From Rhytidiadelphus loreus (Eukaryota > Streptophyta > Bryopsida > Hypnales > Hylocomiaceae), in contig OX344765.1 in the NCBI GenBank assembly GCA_947034895.1, positions 8,809,001-8,873,000 of the forward strand: a stretch of DNA of 64,000 bases. Direction: 5' to 3'. Below, piece after piece: positions 50,601 through 63,020 of the stretch; the stretch's first letter is position 1, and every line of letters begins with the position of its first letter. The notes below the pieces were generated by a model that saw only the letters and a program-made list of their open reading frames with translations, made no database searches and was not told where the DNA came from. Both the position numbers and the translations under genes were made by a program.

Positions 50601-53224
50601 AGAACTCAACTACGGCGAGGGCAAGATGGAGGCTGCTAGGGAAGTGGCGATGGAGGCAAGGCGGCGGAGCAACAGAGAGGGGAGGGAGGGGGAGCCTTTC
50701 TCAACAGCGGGCATGGCGACGACGGTGTTCTCTTTCGCTCTCTTTCTCATCAAGCCCAAGTTCCCCATTCACGTCTATTGCCATGCCCGTCTCTTTCTGT
50801 CTCTCGGCTTCGTCTTCGGGGCCCGCGGGTACCCGGGCTGGGAGGGAGCGGGACCCGACCCGGGATGCACCGCGGGACCCGGGCCGTAAATCTCGTTGCG
50901 CGACCGCCGTCGTGCCAAGTAGGTCAGGCAGGCAGGCAGCCAGCCCCCGCCCGGGCAATGAGGGAGGGGGGGTAAATTTTAAGTTACCCGGAGGAGGGGT
51001 AAGTTAAAGTTACGTGGGTCGGGGTAAGTTACGTGTGTGTGTGGGTAAATTCTGAGTTACCCGGACGGGGGGGTTAAAAGTAACTTAACCTGAAGTGGTC
51101 AGTTCGAAATAACTTAGTAAGTGGGGAGGGTTTTCCCCCACCGGCCACCTTCCACGTGGTACTATTGCACCGTTTCGTTTGCTTCGTGGTCCTTCCGTCC
51201 GTCCGTTCGTTCGTCCGTCTGTACAGTACTCCTGCAGCAACTCTGGGGCGGCCTTTCAAAAACGTGCCTTGGGGAGGGCTCCGTCGGGCCTTCAGTTTGG
51301 GCCTTGGGGGACCTTGGACCCTGGACCCTGACTGACATTGGCCAATATATGGGGGAAGACAAATCAATCAACTCAAGGCCCAAATCAATGGATGTTTGAA
51401 GGGATGATTGTTTGTTTGTTTGTAAGGAGTATGTCTGTCTGTCTGTGGTCCGAGTTGGACTTGGGCCCATTGTGGAATTGAATTGCCAGGTGCTGTGGAG
51501 ACTTTAGGAGACTGTTTGATTTCCTTGATTTATGTGGGTGGAAGGAATACAGTACTCATTGGTTGTTACTGTGCATTGCAAGAGGGTGGGTGGGCTTTCT
51601 AGGGTTTCCTTTTCAGGAAAAAAATATGATAGCAAAGCAGTAAAGAAGTTTGAGGGAATAGCCAGTTAAATGTAAAGTGTGTGCAACGAAGGACCAGGAG
51701 GAGCCGGAGTTTGAGAAAAACATAGAATGAATGACTCCTTGAAGCGTATCAATATTAGAGTTAATCGTAAAGTTTGTCCTGTGTTTGTGAACATGAAGGT
51801 TTAATTGAGAATAGAACAAAACAAACACGGCACCAAACTCAATCAGACCTGAGTTTGGGTGCTCTAGGGAGTTTGGTCTTGAGTTTTTCTCAAACTCCAG
51901 CTATCGATCTTGCCTTGCTCACACTTTACGATTATCTAGACTATGTAAGGATTGATACGGAGTTTAATGTTGTGTTTCTTTTCTACTATTCTTAGATAAA
52001 CCTTCCTTTGACACCCTTGATACAAATTGGGGAGAACTTTGTGATTCATTCTAATATTTTGTGCCTTTTTCAATAGATGAAAACTACCCTAAATTGCTTG
52101 CTACAAAAATCTTGGAGTCATTCTCTTTCGACGAATGAACACATCTTAAGATGGAAATATTGAAGATTCATCAACAATTTGGAAATTTCACCTTGTGTTT
52201 GTGAATGCAAATTTCATAGTTTTTTTGGTCAAAAGTGCCACATGTCATATTGTAATTGGTTTAGAATGACATGGACCTCCCACACATAATGTGAGCATAG
52301 AAAATTTCAATTTTGGCACTTCCTGACCCCTCATCATGTACTGCAAATTTTCAGCAGTGACGGACAGAAGGCCCCCCAAAATAAATTAAAATTAAGAAAG
52401 ACCTAAAACTTGGGGTTTGGGGGAATTTTTTTTTCAGGGTTGGGGAATTAAATTAGGGTTTGGGGGAGGAGAGAGCAGCAAGGCAATGATCATGTACTTA
52501 CTAGTGACGACTCCCTTACTGATAATCTGACACTTTTTTTTTGTCTTTTCGCCTTTTCTTTTTCTGGTCTCCGTGTGGACTCGTCGTCTCTCTCCGTCTC
52601 CAGGCAGCGTGGCACTTTGCTTTGGAATTTGAAAAAGTGCTGGTGACTTCTTTTTAAAAAAATTAAAAATGATCCTAAAAATTTTAAAAATAATTTTTTA
52701 ATTTCTAAGATTTCAAATTTTTATTAAATTTTAAATTTTAATTTCATATTATAAATTATTTTATGGACTGTCTGGAGTACTAAAAACTGAATTTCAAATC
52801 ATACTGCTGACTGAATTGTACTATTTGTGGCGTGTCACTGTTTTTGAGGTCACACTGTTTCTGAAGTCACACTGTTTTGACTTAAGGGGCGTCTAATAAA
52901 ATGTTACTGTGTGGGTACAGGTTTCCAGTTTTCCACCCCAAAAATAATAATTTGTAGTGACAGTGCTTTGCGTGTGACAGCAATTTTGCAACCCCAGGAA
53001 AAGGATGAATTAGTGTAGCACAGTATTATTTAATGATTTTCATTGCAATACCATTGTACCGGGCTATTAAGGGTTGGCATTTTGTGCCAAATAATTAAAT
53101 AAAAGTTGGGAAAAGCGGTTTGATAGTTGCTTTCAGAATTATTGAAAAATATTAATAATAATAATTTTTTTAATTTTCAAGAATTTGGCACCTTGATTAT
53201 AGAAACAAAACCCTAAAGGGTTGT
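50601..53224. other. Intergenic region, GC-rich then AT-rich
   Basis: Contains tandem-like gtaagttac/gtaaatt phrases at 50970-51080 and microsatellites (CCGT)n near 51187-51220, (TTTG)n near 51405-51422 and (GTCT)n near 51430-51446. No gene recognised; the short frames overlap on both strands. Confidence 0.4.
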
Positions 53225-53640
53225 GTACTATGTTTTCACCAAAAACGCTCTAAAACAGTCATTTCTAGTACAAGTATCAAATTTTAGAAAAAGAATATTT
53301 TTGAACACATGTAACCATAGGAACTTGTAGTATGTTGATTTGAGAAGATGTGGAAAAAATTTCAGAAATTTCCACCGTAAAGATTGCAAGATAATAGTGT
53401 TTGAAGTGATAAAAATCTTTTGTTGCACTTCACAAGGTCACATTTGTATTAAAAAAATGTCCAAAATGGTAGTGCTTCTTGGGATTCATTTTTCAAGGCA
53501 AGATGGCTATATGCTTGGAAATTTTTAGATCATTTAGAATTGTACAACGTATTGGAAAAAATAGTAAGTAGAAAGAAATAGAGAATGATTCAAAATACTA
53601 AATTGATCCATTCTAAGATTTATATTTGGTCTATTTACCA
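53225..53640 (-). repeat. Dispersed non-coding repeat family, inverted copy
   Basis: Reverse complement of the 3' part of the 39990-41240 copy (tttcaccaaaaacgctctaa and atagtaagtagaaagaaat regions). It lacks the MITE that interrupts that copy and so serves as an empty site. Confidence 0.7.
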
Positions 53641-54551
53641 ATAAAAACATAGTCCTAGTAGACTAAAGGTGCTTTCACACTTGCTGGTAAAGAGTAGTGG
53701 TTGTTAAGACGTAATGAAGTCTACAAGCGTAGACTAAACATGGATTGTAGTTGTGCTGGTATAGTCTGACGTTAGTGGCTGAGTGGCTTATTGGTGACGC
53801 TGCGTACAAGTGACATTGTCACACTAAAAGGGGAAAATAATGAGTGCACTATACATTGGGAAGAATGAAAGGAGTGTAGTCGCACTAGAGAATGGGTGCT
53901 ATAGAATGTGTAACTTGTTATATTCAGTGATGCAAGTGAATTTTTTTTTCTATTAGAGAGAGCTTTGTCGGTAGAAAATGTCATGCACTGACAAAGCTTG
54001 GTGCAGATAGTTTGCAATTTGTAAAGTAGCGGGAGTTGTCAGAAAATTAGCTTCCGTCTATGGTGACATTTGAGAATTCGACAACGTCTAGAAAGCTTTG
54101 AAGGGGAGCTCAGAAGATGAATTTATGGTTCTGTTATAAGTGGCCAATATTGAAGGTGGTAGATCCGGCTTTCTATAAGGCAGAAATTGATGCACAGTCG
54201 ACATCGCAAAGTACAGGTGAGTGAAATTATTTGTGACAAAGTTATTTTCAGGTGCTTGTGAGCACGTATCGCACTTGCTTTTCGCTGCCAGTAGTTTTAG
54301 TAAGAAAGAGCTTGGCATTAGAGTTTCCATTTTTGCTCTACTCAGCAATTTTGGACATGTACAAGAGCTATCCTAGTGTGTAGAACGGGTACTTGTAGAC
54401 AGGTCTAGTAGGCCACTACCTCTACTCATCAAGTGACAAGATTGGAGTGATAAAGGAACATCGTTTCAGTAGTGAAAATGCCCGAAGCACGTCTTGATGT
54501 CCATTTCGTGCTCTGTACAAACACGAGAAGTGAGAAACGTCTGATGGTGCC

Positions 54552-56548
54552 ATGGATTTCTTGGACAATGCAGTTGAATTGATGTCATTGGCTTCACTCA
54601 TTCTATTGCTACTCTTCAATACAAATCGCACTCTGTGTTTGGTAGAACAGAACTCTATCAATGACAATTGGTTATTTGACGATGAGAATTCCCTCCTCAA
54701 TGCTAAAACATCGTCCTCAAATTTGGACTATGCTACTTGAGCTACTCTATACCATGTGCGGATTTGCAACAGTTTGGCAGCTATAGATGAGAATCTAAGT
54801 TATTGGGTTAAGTCCCGCTCCACTACATGGTTCACTCGTTTCCTATTGCATGAGTATGATGACTACTGTTGGGTTCAAATGTTTCGAATGACCAAGCGGT
54901 CACTTATTTCTCTGTCACAACTTCTTTCCGGGTGATCGCACACTATAGTCGCCCCCCTGCCAAAAGATACGAACCAATAAAAACTAGTACACAATATATA
55001 CACATTGGTACAAAATGTACCAAAATTTGTACAAAATATTTTTGAATTGGTACTACATGGAGCCAAAATGTCATTTATATCAAAATTCAAAGTTGGCCCA
55101 TCTCAATCAAAAGGTCTTTTGATAGAGTCTCAAATTAAAAATTAAAAAAAAATACTTTAAAGTTAAAATTTAGGCTTTGTACTAAAATCACATATTTGCA
55201 ACGATGTTTTCTAATAATGTTCCCCAAACCCTAATTAAGTGCTAAGGAATTGTTATTAAACATTAGAACATTGAACTTATCTATTTGAATTGCAAAAATG
55301 ACCCCTTGAACTTGACACAATAAGTACAACAATGCTAGAGCTGAATCTGTGATAGTACAAACATTTAATGTTTGTACTCTATACATTAAATTAATAGATG
55401 AAAGTCACTTTTTGTTGTACAATTTTCAATATACATGAGATGTAAGACTTTGGTTCATATTTCTTTTTAACAAAAACTGACAAAAACTATAGGAAAATTG
55501 ACTCCAAACTTACATCCTTTGTAGAAATTTTGCCCTGACTACAATTTTGGACAATTGTAGTGTGCTTTTATACTTCCCCTATAGTGAAGAAGAAAAACGC
55601 GAAGTATAGATCAACAGTTCTAGTGATTGTGTGTGTGGCTTGCATGCTGTTTAAACTAAATCACAGTGTTAGTTTGCTAATCTATAGTGAACTCTTCGCT
55701 ATAGGACGCAACATTGTTTCTATTATGTTGCGTAAAGTAGTACAAGCCATAAATGTGTGTCTGCAAAATGAAATCAGTTGGCCTTCTACTGAAGGAGTGG
55801 TAGAGACAAAAAACATTTTTATAAATTGTGTGGACTTCCTGGTGTGTTGGGCGCCATTGATGGCACACACTCTGCCATAGGAAAACCTCACTATGGCTCT
55901 GTTGACTACTTCTATTTCAAGTCAAAAGGGTACACTATTAATTGCCAAGCCATAGTAGATAGTTTTAAAAGGTTCTTAGATTTGTATGTCGGCATACCAG
56001 GTTCCACTAATGACTCAAGGATGTTGACAAAGTCACAACTGTTCTACCATGGTCAAAGAAATTGTTTGTAGGAAGGTAATCCTTTCTTTTCAGGTTTCTC
56101 CCCGCACTTGCTTGGTGATACCAGCTACTAGCTTCTGCCTTGGCTATTGGTTCCACATCGTAATGTTGTTGCATTGCTTGTAATTGACGCTTTGTTCAAT
56201 TGCAAATTGAGTTGCGGTAGAGCTATTGTGGAGAATGCTTTTGGACTACTTAAGCAAATTTTTCGAGGGTTGTATCAAAAATGTAACCTTCATGTGATTT
56301 TCATTCCCGACATGGTCACTTGCTATGCTATTTTACATAATGTACCTTTGAAGGACTTCCACGAAGTAGTGGAGAGATTAATGGATATCTTTTGCAACGA
56401 AGAGGAGTGCACACATTCAAACAACCTTCTATTTGCACCTAAAGATGCCTTTGACATGGGAAGAGGTTTGGCGGACCATGCTGAAGGTTGCCTCAAAAGA
56501 CGGGAGTTGGGAGTTTTCTTGTCGCTACAACGCATTGTTCCTTTCTAA
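54552..56548 (+). pseudogene. PIF/Harbinger transposase, split and inactivated
   Basis: DDE nuclease of the PIF/Harbinger superfamily (DDE_Tnp_4 type). The N-terminal part reads MDFLDNAVEL and continues to TTWFTRFLLHEYDDYCW and FRMTKRSLISLSQLLS at about 54920. A 629-bp insertion follows, after which the frame resumes KKKNAKYRSTVLV and SELFAIGRNIVSIMLRKVV. Catalytic motifs are LGAIDGTH (first Asp), PGSTNDSR (second Asp) and AIVENAFGLLK (Glu). Lesions are in-frame TGA at 54738-54740 and at about 54933, a one-base frameshift between about 55826 and 55850, and TAG at about 56069 and 56129. The insertion plus one target copy is 636 nt, so it keeps frame. No terminal repeats were located. Confidence 0.85.
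54950..55578. mobile_element. Insertion inside the Harbinger transposase
   Basis: Flanked by the direct repeat CTATAGT at 54943-54949 and 55579-55585. Removing it joins the two halves of the transposase frame exactly where the family predicts. The insert is AT-rich and non-coding, begins CGCCCCCCTGCC and ends TTTTATACTTCCC. No obvious inverted termini; the class is unknown. A 7-bp (or imperfect 8-bp) duplication could fit a hAT-like element. Confidence 0.75.
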
Positions 56549-58239
56549 GAATACACAGTAAGACTGACTTGAGTGTTTTGTCTATTCTAGGTTCTTGGCT
56601 CTGCTGGTAGGTTTCAGTTCTACTTTCAGTGCAAGCTTGTGCACGGAAATGTCTTGAAGTTGCAGGCGTCCAAACATGAGCAACATCAACTGATAAAGTG
56701 ATAATGTGCTCCGCTTTGCAAATGGGAGTTGTCGTTCATTGGGAAGTCAACATTGTAGTGCACTCTTTCAATCGAAACAACAAGAAGAAAATGTTCAACT
56801 CTTATGTACATATACCATCAACAATGTCAATGTGGATTTTTGAGCACTAGCAGTTGTCATTTTTTATGAAGGCTACTTCGACCTTACCTTGGTTGCGTCC
56901 ACATGTAGACAATATTAATCGTTTTGAAGACTTCGTACAACTGCATTTACTTTCTGGGATCTCGACGATGAATTTTTGTTTAGTCTTTTGCTTCAAGGTT
57001 GATTTTGAAGTTGTTCCTCTCTGTAGGTGACACCGTCTATACAAAATGTGTACCATGCAATCCACCTAAGTGCTTGCCAAATGGAGCAGATCTTCTATAG
57101 GAAAGGTTGCTCCCCCATGAAATCCAACTATCTTTATGTTATTGTAAATAAAGTTTTTTTGAATGAAGTTTTCGCTTTGGTGTTGCAATGTGCAACTACT
57201 AGCCATTCAATTTTTCATTGTAGTGCAAGCCATCGATGAGAAGGTCTACAACATTCAATGATTTAAGTGTCTTTGTTGCTTTTACAGTAGACGTGGGTAG
57301 TACAAGAATGATAGCTTTGAATTATCATAATAGAAATCAACTCATTGTAAATGACATGAAAAACTCTTTTTCTGAGGTTTCCAACTTTATTTACTTGTAT
57401 TCTATACATATAATATAGCACATGTGGCTCACTTGAACACAAAGGCCTACTTAATCACTGCAAGTCTACAAAGAAAGGGGTACGGAACAGCATGTTAAAG
57501 TAGCTTGCCGTAGCTTAGCAAGAAAAGAGTATTAGCCGTTGTCTTTTACAAATGTACAACTTTTGGTGGGTCCCCAGAAGTGCGACGACAAAACGCATTG
57601 TCTATGCGTACTGTACGTGATCAACGTCAAATACTAGTCACATTGATATGGAATGTTGAACTCTATCAAGGAGGTCCAATGTTGTTGGCATGTGCAGGTG
57701 CTACTTGTTTCGCCTTCAGCCAAATGGACAATTGGCTACTTGGTATGGGTTTCATGAGAGATGTCTAAATAGGATGTAAAATTAACCGCAAAAGGGTAGG
57801 ATAATGTCTCGGTTCTTGATAGATTGCAACACGAAAAGAATGCACATTGATCCTTTTCCCAAATCAGAGGGTCCAGAAATGGGAAGCCAGCTCGGACACA
57901 AGGTTTTGTTAAATGACTTCGTCGTCTTGCAAGTAATTATGCAAAAACTTTAACTTGGTGATCTGGCAACTAATTGCAACAATTGAATAGACAGATGCAA
58001 AAAATCGATTACAAAGAACAAACCATAGATGTGCAGAAGGTAACTACAGCACATGGTTTAGGGTTTGACAAATCGGGTAATGCTGGAATTAAGTCAAAGC
58101 TCCGTATCGAAGCTAATGTTCCAGAACCCTCCGGGAGTTGCAGAAGGGAGATTGTGGAATCGATGACGAGATTTCTCTACATAACTACAACGAGATTCCA
58201 TCATGTCTTGAGCACTACTAGTGAGCTTTCTTATAAACA
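56549..58239. other. Region downstream of the Harbinger transposase
   Basis: Probably internal transposon sequence with decayed frames (for example 57580-57768 and 57974-58243 on the plus strand). None carries a motif I recognise. Confidence 0.35.
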
Positions 58240-58576
58240 CTAATCCATCCCTGCTCACCTAACGCTTTCAAATCAATCTCTTCATCGTTATCATGAACTT
58301 GAAAAGAAGTAGACACCGCTCGCAATCACTCCACCTCCGACCTCAACCTACTAACCTCATTCTCCATACACTCACACTCAAGCGCCTACTCCTCCATCCA
58401 TTTGAACAACTTGACGTGACTCTGCAAGTCCCTCTGGTTCCTACGAAAGTCTTCGATGGACTTCAATTCCATCCGCTGCAGGCACTCCCGTCCTTCAGAA
58501 GGACGAGAAATGATCAATTGTGCTTGGTTTTCGTGAAGATTCCCACGACCAAGCTATGCTGGTTCTTCCTCCATAG
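58240..58576 (-). pseudogene. Decayed coiled-coil coding relic
   Basis: The minus strand from a MEEEPA start (about 58576) reads as a charged helical protein (for example RPSEGRECLQRMELKSIEDF, then MENEVSRLRSEVE and FQVHDNDEEIDLKALGEQGW). It is broken by in-frame TAG after EEEPA, TAG after FKWMEE and TGA after RSEVE. Heptad-like Leu/Glu/Arg content suggests coiled coil. It may be the remnant of the second protein of the neighbouring Harbinger element. The plus-strand frame over the same bases (58293-58643) is taken as its shadow. Confidence 0.4.
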
Positions 58577-58649
58577 CGGCACTCAGAAATTTAGGGTTCA
58601 AGTCTCCAACGGTCACATGACGGGGGAAAAATTACAACTTTAGGCTAGT

Positions 58650-59499
58650 GCCACTCTTTCCATTAAAATAGGGTTGCTTGCTTTTTTTCTTTTTTTTCTT
58701 CTTCTTGAGCTATCTTGAGCTAACTTGAGCTAAGTTGGATGTTCAGGTTGGAGGTATACAAATCACCCATTTAAGAGTTGAAATTGAATTTTTAGGGAGG
58801 TGAAACTTGTTGAAAGATTTTTCAATAAATTTTCCTTAAAAGACAAGTAGAAGTTGTTTCATATTTTTGGAGATTTCATGAATTACTCATGAAATTTTCT
58901 ACTTCAAATAGTATAAGACTCTAAAATTACTCACCTCCTAAAATGTACATTATGTATACATTGTTGAATTCTACAAAGAAGCAACATGTACAAGTAGTGT
59001 ACATTTGAGGAAGTGGACAATTTTTAAGTATGTGTGCTTTTATAACTTCCTTCAATAGCAGGCAAAATACAATCTCCATTATTTGACATAGATAAATCCT
59101 AAGCACAACCACATCCACTTCATGATAATGGACAAAAGAAAAATGATGCTATAGAAAAAGGATGTCCACTTTGCATCCATCCATTTTAAATGCAATTTTT
59201 GTACACTAAATAGTTAAATAAAGTTGCCTTAACAGTTAAATAGCCTAATTCACCTATAACTATTCTACAAGCTATGAAAATTGACTAATATTTCTATAAA
59301 TGTTTCCATTAGCAGTTTTAGCACACATAAAGGTTCTAGAGTCACACTTGAGCAACTTTGTCTTTAGAGTAGGTAATAATATTATGAGGGAATTTGCCAT
59401 AAGATTCATCCAAACTATACTCACACATTGTTCAAGAAATATTCAAAAGAAGAAACACTTAATGAGAAGTCATCAAAAGAGACATTCAATGTATACAAC
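58650..59499. other. AT-rich intergenic stretch
   Basis: No gene recognised. A short repeat of gagctaacttgagctaa lies near 58705-58735. Confidence 0.4.
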
Positions 59500-59770
59500 A
59501 ACAATTCTAAAGCATGTGGTGAACTTCACTTTTAGAATGAGTCCAAAAAAACACCACCATTGTGGACATTTTTTTAACTTAAACATTACCTTGTAAAGTA
59601 GAGCTACCTTGTTTTTACTTTTTAGCAAAGCCCAAAACAAATTTTAGTCAATTCAAACGCTAATATCTTGCAATCTTACCAATCTACAAGGTGGCAATTT
59701 TTGAACTTTTTTCTACATCTATTCAAACCATCACACTACTTTTTGGAATGTATTGGACAACTTTGTGAAT
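59500..59770 (+). repeat. Dispersed non-coding repeat family, partial copy
   Basis: Resembles 32700-32900 and 40640-40830 (ctaatatcttgcaatc and caccaccattgtggacattt regions). More diverged than the other copies. Confidence 0.55.
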
Positions 59771-59782
59771 AAAAAAAGAGGT

Positions 59783-59875
59783 GTTGTGGGCTATTTTGTA
59801 GTTTGTGCCTAATGTGCCTAATGCCTTTGTATGGCATTAGGCACATTAGGCACAAACTACAAAGTAGCCCACAAC
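59783..59875. repeat. Near-perfect 43-bp hairpin
   Basis: Arms 59783-59825 and 59833-59875 are inverted copies with one mismatch and a 7-nt loop (tttgtat). The left arm begins gttgtgggctattttgtag. The arms hold an internal direct repeat (gcctaatgtgcctaatgcc). It could be a very small MITE, a foldback or a small-RNA precursor. There is no evidence of transcription. Confidence 0.85.
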
Positions 59876-60039
59876 CGTTTCGTGCCGAGGGTTTCAGTAT
59901 TCTATTTTTAGAAAATTAATCAAATTTATTAAAAATGATTGACATGACAACACCATTTAAGTGTATCATGCTCTTGAAAAATAATAATAATACCTATAAT
60001 TCTAGAGTCTCCAACATTGAAATTGTACAGCGTACACTA

Positions 60040-60510
60040 CTATCTTAACAAACCTCTATTATAATTCAGAATTAGTTTAATCCCTTGCCAACGTATGGGT
60101 GTATTATGAATACTATCAAAGGCAATGGGAAGCCCACTTTCTTCCACATGACCAAGAAGGCATGTCCATGAGCACCGTATTCTATTACTTCTAGTAGCAA
60201 CTTTGTATATGCCTCGGTCCCTGTTTTGTAATTCTAAGATGCTTAAAAATATATAGCCTTCATAGGGTTCATCTCCATCCACACCCTTGCTCGGACCAAC
60301 ATCTTGCAAATATTGAGGTAAAATCACTTCTCTAATAACAACAATGTCCACCTTCAATGGTTCTTCTTTATTTTGACGACAGTAATGATGTTCAAAACTT
60401 GTGGCCACGGTGGACAAAACCCTGGTTCTCCCATCTTTACCAAATGTTTACGAAGAGTTACGTCAGCCAATTCAAAGGCTACAATAGCATCTGCCCTTTG
60501 TGACTTTCCC
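60040..60510 (-). pseudogene. Coding-like fragment, unknown family
   Basis: A minus-strand frame at 60417-60040 has coding-like composition (for example EPLKVDIVVIREVILPQYL and SWTCLLGHVEESGLPIAF) and ends NYNRGLLR. The overlapping frame just upstream also reads well (AIVAFELADVTLRKHLVKMG), which suggests a frameshift near 60420. I do not recognise the domain. It lies on the same strand as the Myb/SANT-like relic at 61771-62615 and could belong to the same element. Confidence 0.35.
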
Positions 60511-60732
60511 TGTGAGCTCACCGGGAATAGACAAGGGGCTCATTTTGCATTCCCCGTGGGGAAAAAGGACAAAATTCCTGGTGTCCGGCTTTGTTTTGAA
60601 GCAAACACTGGGAATTTTTTTCTCATCAGGAAAAGTGGGACTCACGGGGAAACTACAAGGAACACCGGGAAAAAAATAACCGGGAACACATAGGGAAACT
60701 TTGGTTTGGAATGTAACAAAGGAAGGATGAAA

Positions 60733-61080
60733 TTTTGTTTTTTGGATGGATGGAATCAAAATATTGGATGGATTGAATTGGATGAAAAATTGATTTGTGG
60801 ATGGATGAAATTACAAAATATTGGATGGATTGAAATGGATGAAAAATTGCTTCATGGATGGATGAAATTACAAAATATTGGATGGATTGAAATGGATGAA
60901 AAATTGCTTTTGGATGGATGAAATTACACAAATTGGATGGATTGAATTGGATGAAAAAATGCTTTTGGATGGATGAAACTTTAAAAATGGATTGATTAAA
61001 ATGGATGAAATATTGCTTTACAAATGGATGAAAATACAAATATTGGATGTACAAAAAATGGATGAAGATTTGATATATGA
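60733..61080. repeat. 57-bp minisatellite based on GGATGGAT/GGATGAAA
   Basis: Units start near 60798, 60855 and 60911, a period of 56-57 bp, each holding ggatggatgaaattacaaaa. More degenerate units lie on both sides. The frames across it on both strands are repeat artefacts. Confidence 0.85.
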
Positions 61081-61340
61081 ATGGATGAAAAATACAATCG
61101 TGGATTAATGTGATACCACAGACTCAAATCTTACACCTAATTGATATCCCTAGCTAGTAGTCCAGCACTTGTTAACTAAAAGCTAAGGCTTAACCACTCC
61201 AACTGAGGCTTAACTCTCCCGTTGCTTAGTTCTGTTACAGCAACAGCAACGTGATCACGTCAACTTTGCAATGTTTGAAGCAAGACTTCACTACCTCATC
61301 TTGTTTTTTTATAGCAAGCTTTGCCATTAGAAGAATTTTG

Positions 61341-61610
61341 GAGCCACTAGGAGACCTCGAGTTCTCCAATGTTCCCAGACTGTGGGAACATCGGAGAACC
61401 AGCAGTTCGACCTAGCACGGAGACTGCCAGGTCGGACTGCAGTAATGAATGAATGAATTTTTTTTTTTAATATTTAAAAATAATAATAATATTTAAAAAT
61501 TAATTAAAAAAAATTTTAAATTTAAATTTTATTTTTATTTTTATAATTAGACTGTCCGGCCATAGTTCGCAGTATGGGGAACCATGGCCAGAAGGTCTCC
61601 CAGAGGCCTC
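61341..61610. mobile_element. AT-cored MITE with GAGCC/GAGGCC ends
   Basis: Left end GAGCCACTAGGAGACCT, right end AGGTCTCCCAGAGGCCTC, which are imperfect inverted repeats. The core is AT-rich. Near the left end is an internal hairpin (tctccaatgttccca with its complement, 61373-61407). No certain target duplication found. Confidence 0.65.
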
Positions 61611-61770
61611 AATTCCTTTCTAATGATTGTCATTGGCTTGGCTTGCACTTTCATATAGTCTCTTGTCCCGGTCACATTGGTATTGCATTTATTCCAAAAA
61701 AAATTGAAGTTGCATTTCAATTTTTGATTGTTCCAAACTGCAACTTGCTTCGGCTATGTCCTTCATTTGG

Positions 61771-63020
61771 CTAGCTAGGACATCCAGAAGCACGCGTCGC
61801 ATCCGCTATGAGGGAATGACCTGACAAGCTCTTGCGACAAACGTTAGTGCTTCTAGGTTTGCGACACAAATTTGCATCCCCGATGTTGGATGAACTCAAT
61901 AATTGAGGTGTGATGCATGCACGAATGGATCCTTTAAGTGCTGTTGTAGGAATACTGGTTGGTGATTGGGGGAGAAAACCAAGAGAAGCTTGATGCTTAG
62001 CATTGTCCACTGCTACAACTAGGGACTGTGTGCTTCCTATCACATCATCGACCAAATCACCATACAAAAAGCAAAGGTCGTCCCCGACGTCGTCACTGCA
62101 TTCTTCATCTTTTGCATGTTGGGTGGCGGTAGGAGGTGTATTGTAGTTGTTGTCATCCGTAGATAATAAATCTCGTGTATGTGCAGGTTGGACGGCAAGA
62201 CACGATCCGTACCAATTATAAATCTGTATAAAGATGTCATGTAAAAAACATCTTGAAATTCCTCCACTCTTCTTTTCAGTTATGCTCATGCCCAAATAGC
62301 ATAATGCATTCGTCCCACTACGTGACAGAAAATCGCTAATGCGCTTGTACTCCAAAATGAGTAGGTTCCATTTACTTTTGCATACTGGCCTATCGCGAAG
62401 GCACTGAGACACACCTACTTTCATCAAGTCTACACTTATGTGTTGCCACTTATAAGTGGAGTAATTACCTGCGTCATACACCATCAACTCTCGAGTGTCA
62501 CGGCACGCCATCTTGTCAATGAATAGAGCCCTCTTTGCTTCTATGAGCACAACAATTTCTTGTTGGCTTCAATTCGGGCATCTCTCTTTCTCGCTTTCTT
62601 TGCTGGAATAGGTCGCTGCAGCCTACTTCAAGCATGATGTGAGCAGGCTCAATGACGCTGCATTGCAAGTCCGCAGTGTTACCTACAAGCATGAGTATAA
62701 CAACCAAGTCATACAAAAGCAATGAACATGGAGAAATTTACCTATACAAGTTGCAAACTTGCAGCAACTAGAATACAGGGAAAACAAATGTGTAGTAATG
62801 TTCCATAATTAGAAAAATTAGGTAGATCGCATACCTTGTTTGTTGGATGCAATTGATGCCTGTAGAATAGTACTTGACCAAGTTCGATTGAAGCCTGATT
62901 CACAAAGCAAAACCATTTTGTTTGAGTCACTTTCAATATCATGCATGGTATTCGGGACTCATTCGGGACTTCATAGTTCAAGTCACTATACTCTAGTATT
63001 GTAGGTAGACATCGATGCAC
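61771..63020 (-). pseudogene. Myb/SANT-like (trihelix-type) DNA-binding protein, frameshifted
   Basis: Two minus-strand coding parts. Exon A, 63020-62835, ends HQLHPTNK at a GTATGC donor. Exon B starts at 62615 (acceptor ggctgcag) and reads RPIPAKKARKRDARIEANK. It then needs a one-base shift near 62560 to continue VLIEAKRALFIDKMACRDTR down to 61771. The core has the Trp/Lys pattern of Myb/SANT-like domains (YKWQHISVDLMKVGVSQ and CKSKWNLLILEYKRISDFL). The C-terminus is Ser/Thr-rich. Such proteins are the usual second ORF of plant PIF/Harbinger elements, and a dead Harbinger transposase lies 5 kb away on the other strand. It could also be a degraded host transcription factor. Confidence 0.55.

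Noticed and set aside
60706..61054. Frames with repeated WMKLQNIGWIEMDEK and its antisense
   Set aside because: Direct translation of a 57-bp minisatellite; the repeat structure explains the open frame on both strands.
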